In this document: positions 63,473 to 64,000 of the stretch, piece after piece | Layout: every line of letters begins with the position of its first letter | Numbering within the stretch: the first letter of the stretch is position 1 | Assembly (NCBI GenBank): GCA_028820655.1 | Contig: JAPPIK010000055.1 | Location: 20,686 to 84,685 of the forward strand | Source of the DNA: Candidatus Poribacteria bacterium | GTDB taxonomy: Bacteria; Poribacteria; WGA-4E; JAJDTR01 | Length of the DNA stretch: 64,000 bases | Reading direction: 5' to 3' | Notes under the pieces: generated by a model | Seen by the model: only the letters and a program-made list of their open reading frames with translations | Database searches by the model: none | What the model was told of the DNA's origin: nothing | Program-made: the position numbers and the translations under genes

Positions 63473-63824
63473 CGCGAAAATGGGAAAAAACACACCGTAA
63501 AATGTCAAATCTGTTTCTATGTCGTCTTTACTTTTCAACTGTTTTTGCCTTTGTTCGGCGCCGGCTTTGTCCGAAATTGAGCAAATCTGGGCGTCCCCGG
63601 TCATCGCGCCTGACGCGGTCTTGGGCAACAGTTTCAGCACCCGGGAGAGGGGTGGGTGAAGTTATATTCGCAGAAAATCGCAGAATATCGCATACTCCAA
63701 TCACGAGTAAAATTCATGCACGAAGCCAGGCTACGGGGCGCTTCGACGCCCTTTTCAAGTTGAAACGCATGAACTGCGACGATATTTGTAGGGATCGATC
63801 AACTGAGATCAAACGACCGGTTAG
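63473..63824. other. Intergenic region with short direct repeats
   Basis: No gene is seen. TCGCAGAAAATCGCAGAATATCGCA near 63669 is a short imperfect direct repeat; the shared flank ATTTGTAGGGATCGATCAAC lies at 63784. Confidence 0.4.
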
Positions 63825-63858
63825 ATCAAGCGAGCGAATAGCGACTGCGTAGAGATCT
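63825..63858 (+). repeat. 35-bp dispersed repeat D (one base shorter)
   Basis: Copy opening ATCAAGCGAGCGAATAGCG and ending GTAGAGATCT with one deletion. Confidence 0.75.
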
Positions 63859-63908
63859 TGACGATGTATAGCAACGCGACATCACCCAACACCAAAGCCC
63901 CAGCGGGG

Positions 63909-64000
63909 ATCAAGCGACTGGATAAGGAGCGCGATAGAAAATCCCTCAAGCGACTGGATAAGGAGCGCGATAGAAAATCCCTCAAGCGACTGGATAAGGA
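63909..64000 (+). repeat. Tandem 36-bp array derived from repeat D
   Basis: Units starting TCAAGCGACTGGATAAGG occur at 63910, 63946 and 63982, the last cut by the window edge. Units are identical except that GAAAATCCC replaces GAGATCC. No spacers separate them, so this is not a CRISPR array. It probably continues beyond 64000. Confidence 0.9.

Noticed and set aside
63909..64000. CRISPR-like 36-bp repeats
   Set aside because: Units are head-to-tail without spacers and derive from the dispersed element; no cas genes are present.

Overview
The window reads as a chromosomal segment of an uncultured diderm bacterium, most likely Candidatus Poribacteria or a close relative. The basis is a secreted protein ending in the FNPETW...WDGRN...GVYFYTLK...RKMLI sorting-type tail that I associate with that group. 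Supporting signs are paired phytanoyl-CoA dioxygenases, SUMF1 (formylglycine-generating-enzyme fold) proteins, an ASPIC/UnbV repeat protein and a bacterial microcompartment (BMC) shell gene. A heptosyltransferase-like enzyme, lipoproteins and a MacA-like adaptor point to an outer membrane. The taxonomic call is inference. No rRNA or tRNA gene was found.

Layout. 0-4 kb (minus strand): truncated pdxJ, then a minimal BMC operon (shell hexamer, CoA-acylating aldehyde dehydrogenase, 3-hydroxyacyl-CoA dehydrogenase) with a good sigma-70 promoter. 4-8.2 kb: small envelope proteins and a duplicated lipoprotein pair. 8.2-10.2 kb: a PAS sigma-54 activator next to a -24/-12 promoter and a palindrome that could be its binding site. 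10.5-21.3 kb (plus strand): housekeeping genes (GT2, surE, DUF368, nadK, recN, fused indolepyruvate oxidoreductase, aroE, zapA). 21.5-23.4 kb: two phytanoyl-CoA dioxygenases. 23.8-33.7 kb: cold-shock protein, GT9, a membrane coiled-coil protein, a TVP38 protein, a response regulator with dnaK (behind a second -24/-12 promoter) and convergent clpB. 33.9-42 kb: an ASPIC/UnbV protein, fxsA, an alpha/beta hydrolase, then a MacA/MacB-like export set without an ATPase. 42.3-48.2 kb: an MBL-fold hydrolase, a broken VOC gene, a probable selenoprotein, uppP and a cohesin-domain secreted protein. 48.7-53.7 kb: rsmI, gamma-glutamyltransferase, SUMF1, NTF2-like and heme-oxygenase-like proteins. 54-61 kb: ferredoxin, yicC and gmk, then coaBC. 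gmk and coaBC are separated by a 3.6-kb accessory island carrying a predicted proteasome-fold threonine peptidase, a partner gene, repeats and a gene remnant. 61-64 kb: SUMF1 lipoprotein, a secreted protein, a candidate small RNA and tandem repeats.

The strongest novel signals are: (i) an in-frame UGA at 44896 joining a SnoaL-like domain to a thioredoxin-like domain at a UxxC motif; (ii) the HslV/proteasome-like protein at 56475 with Thr1/Asp17/Lys geometry; (iii) a dispersed element carrying a Shine-Dalgarno-equipped mini-ORF in three copies; (iv) a roughly 35-bp dispersed repeat with about a dozen copies; and (v) -24/-12 promoter logic around the sigma-54 activator and the chaperone genes.
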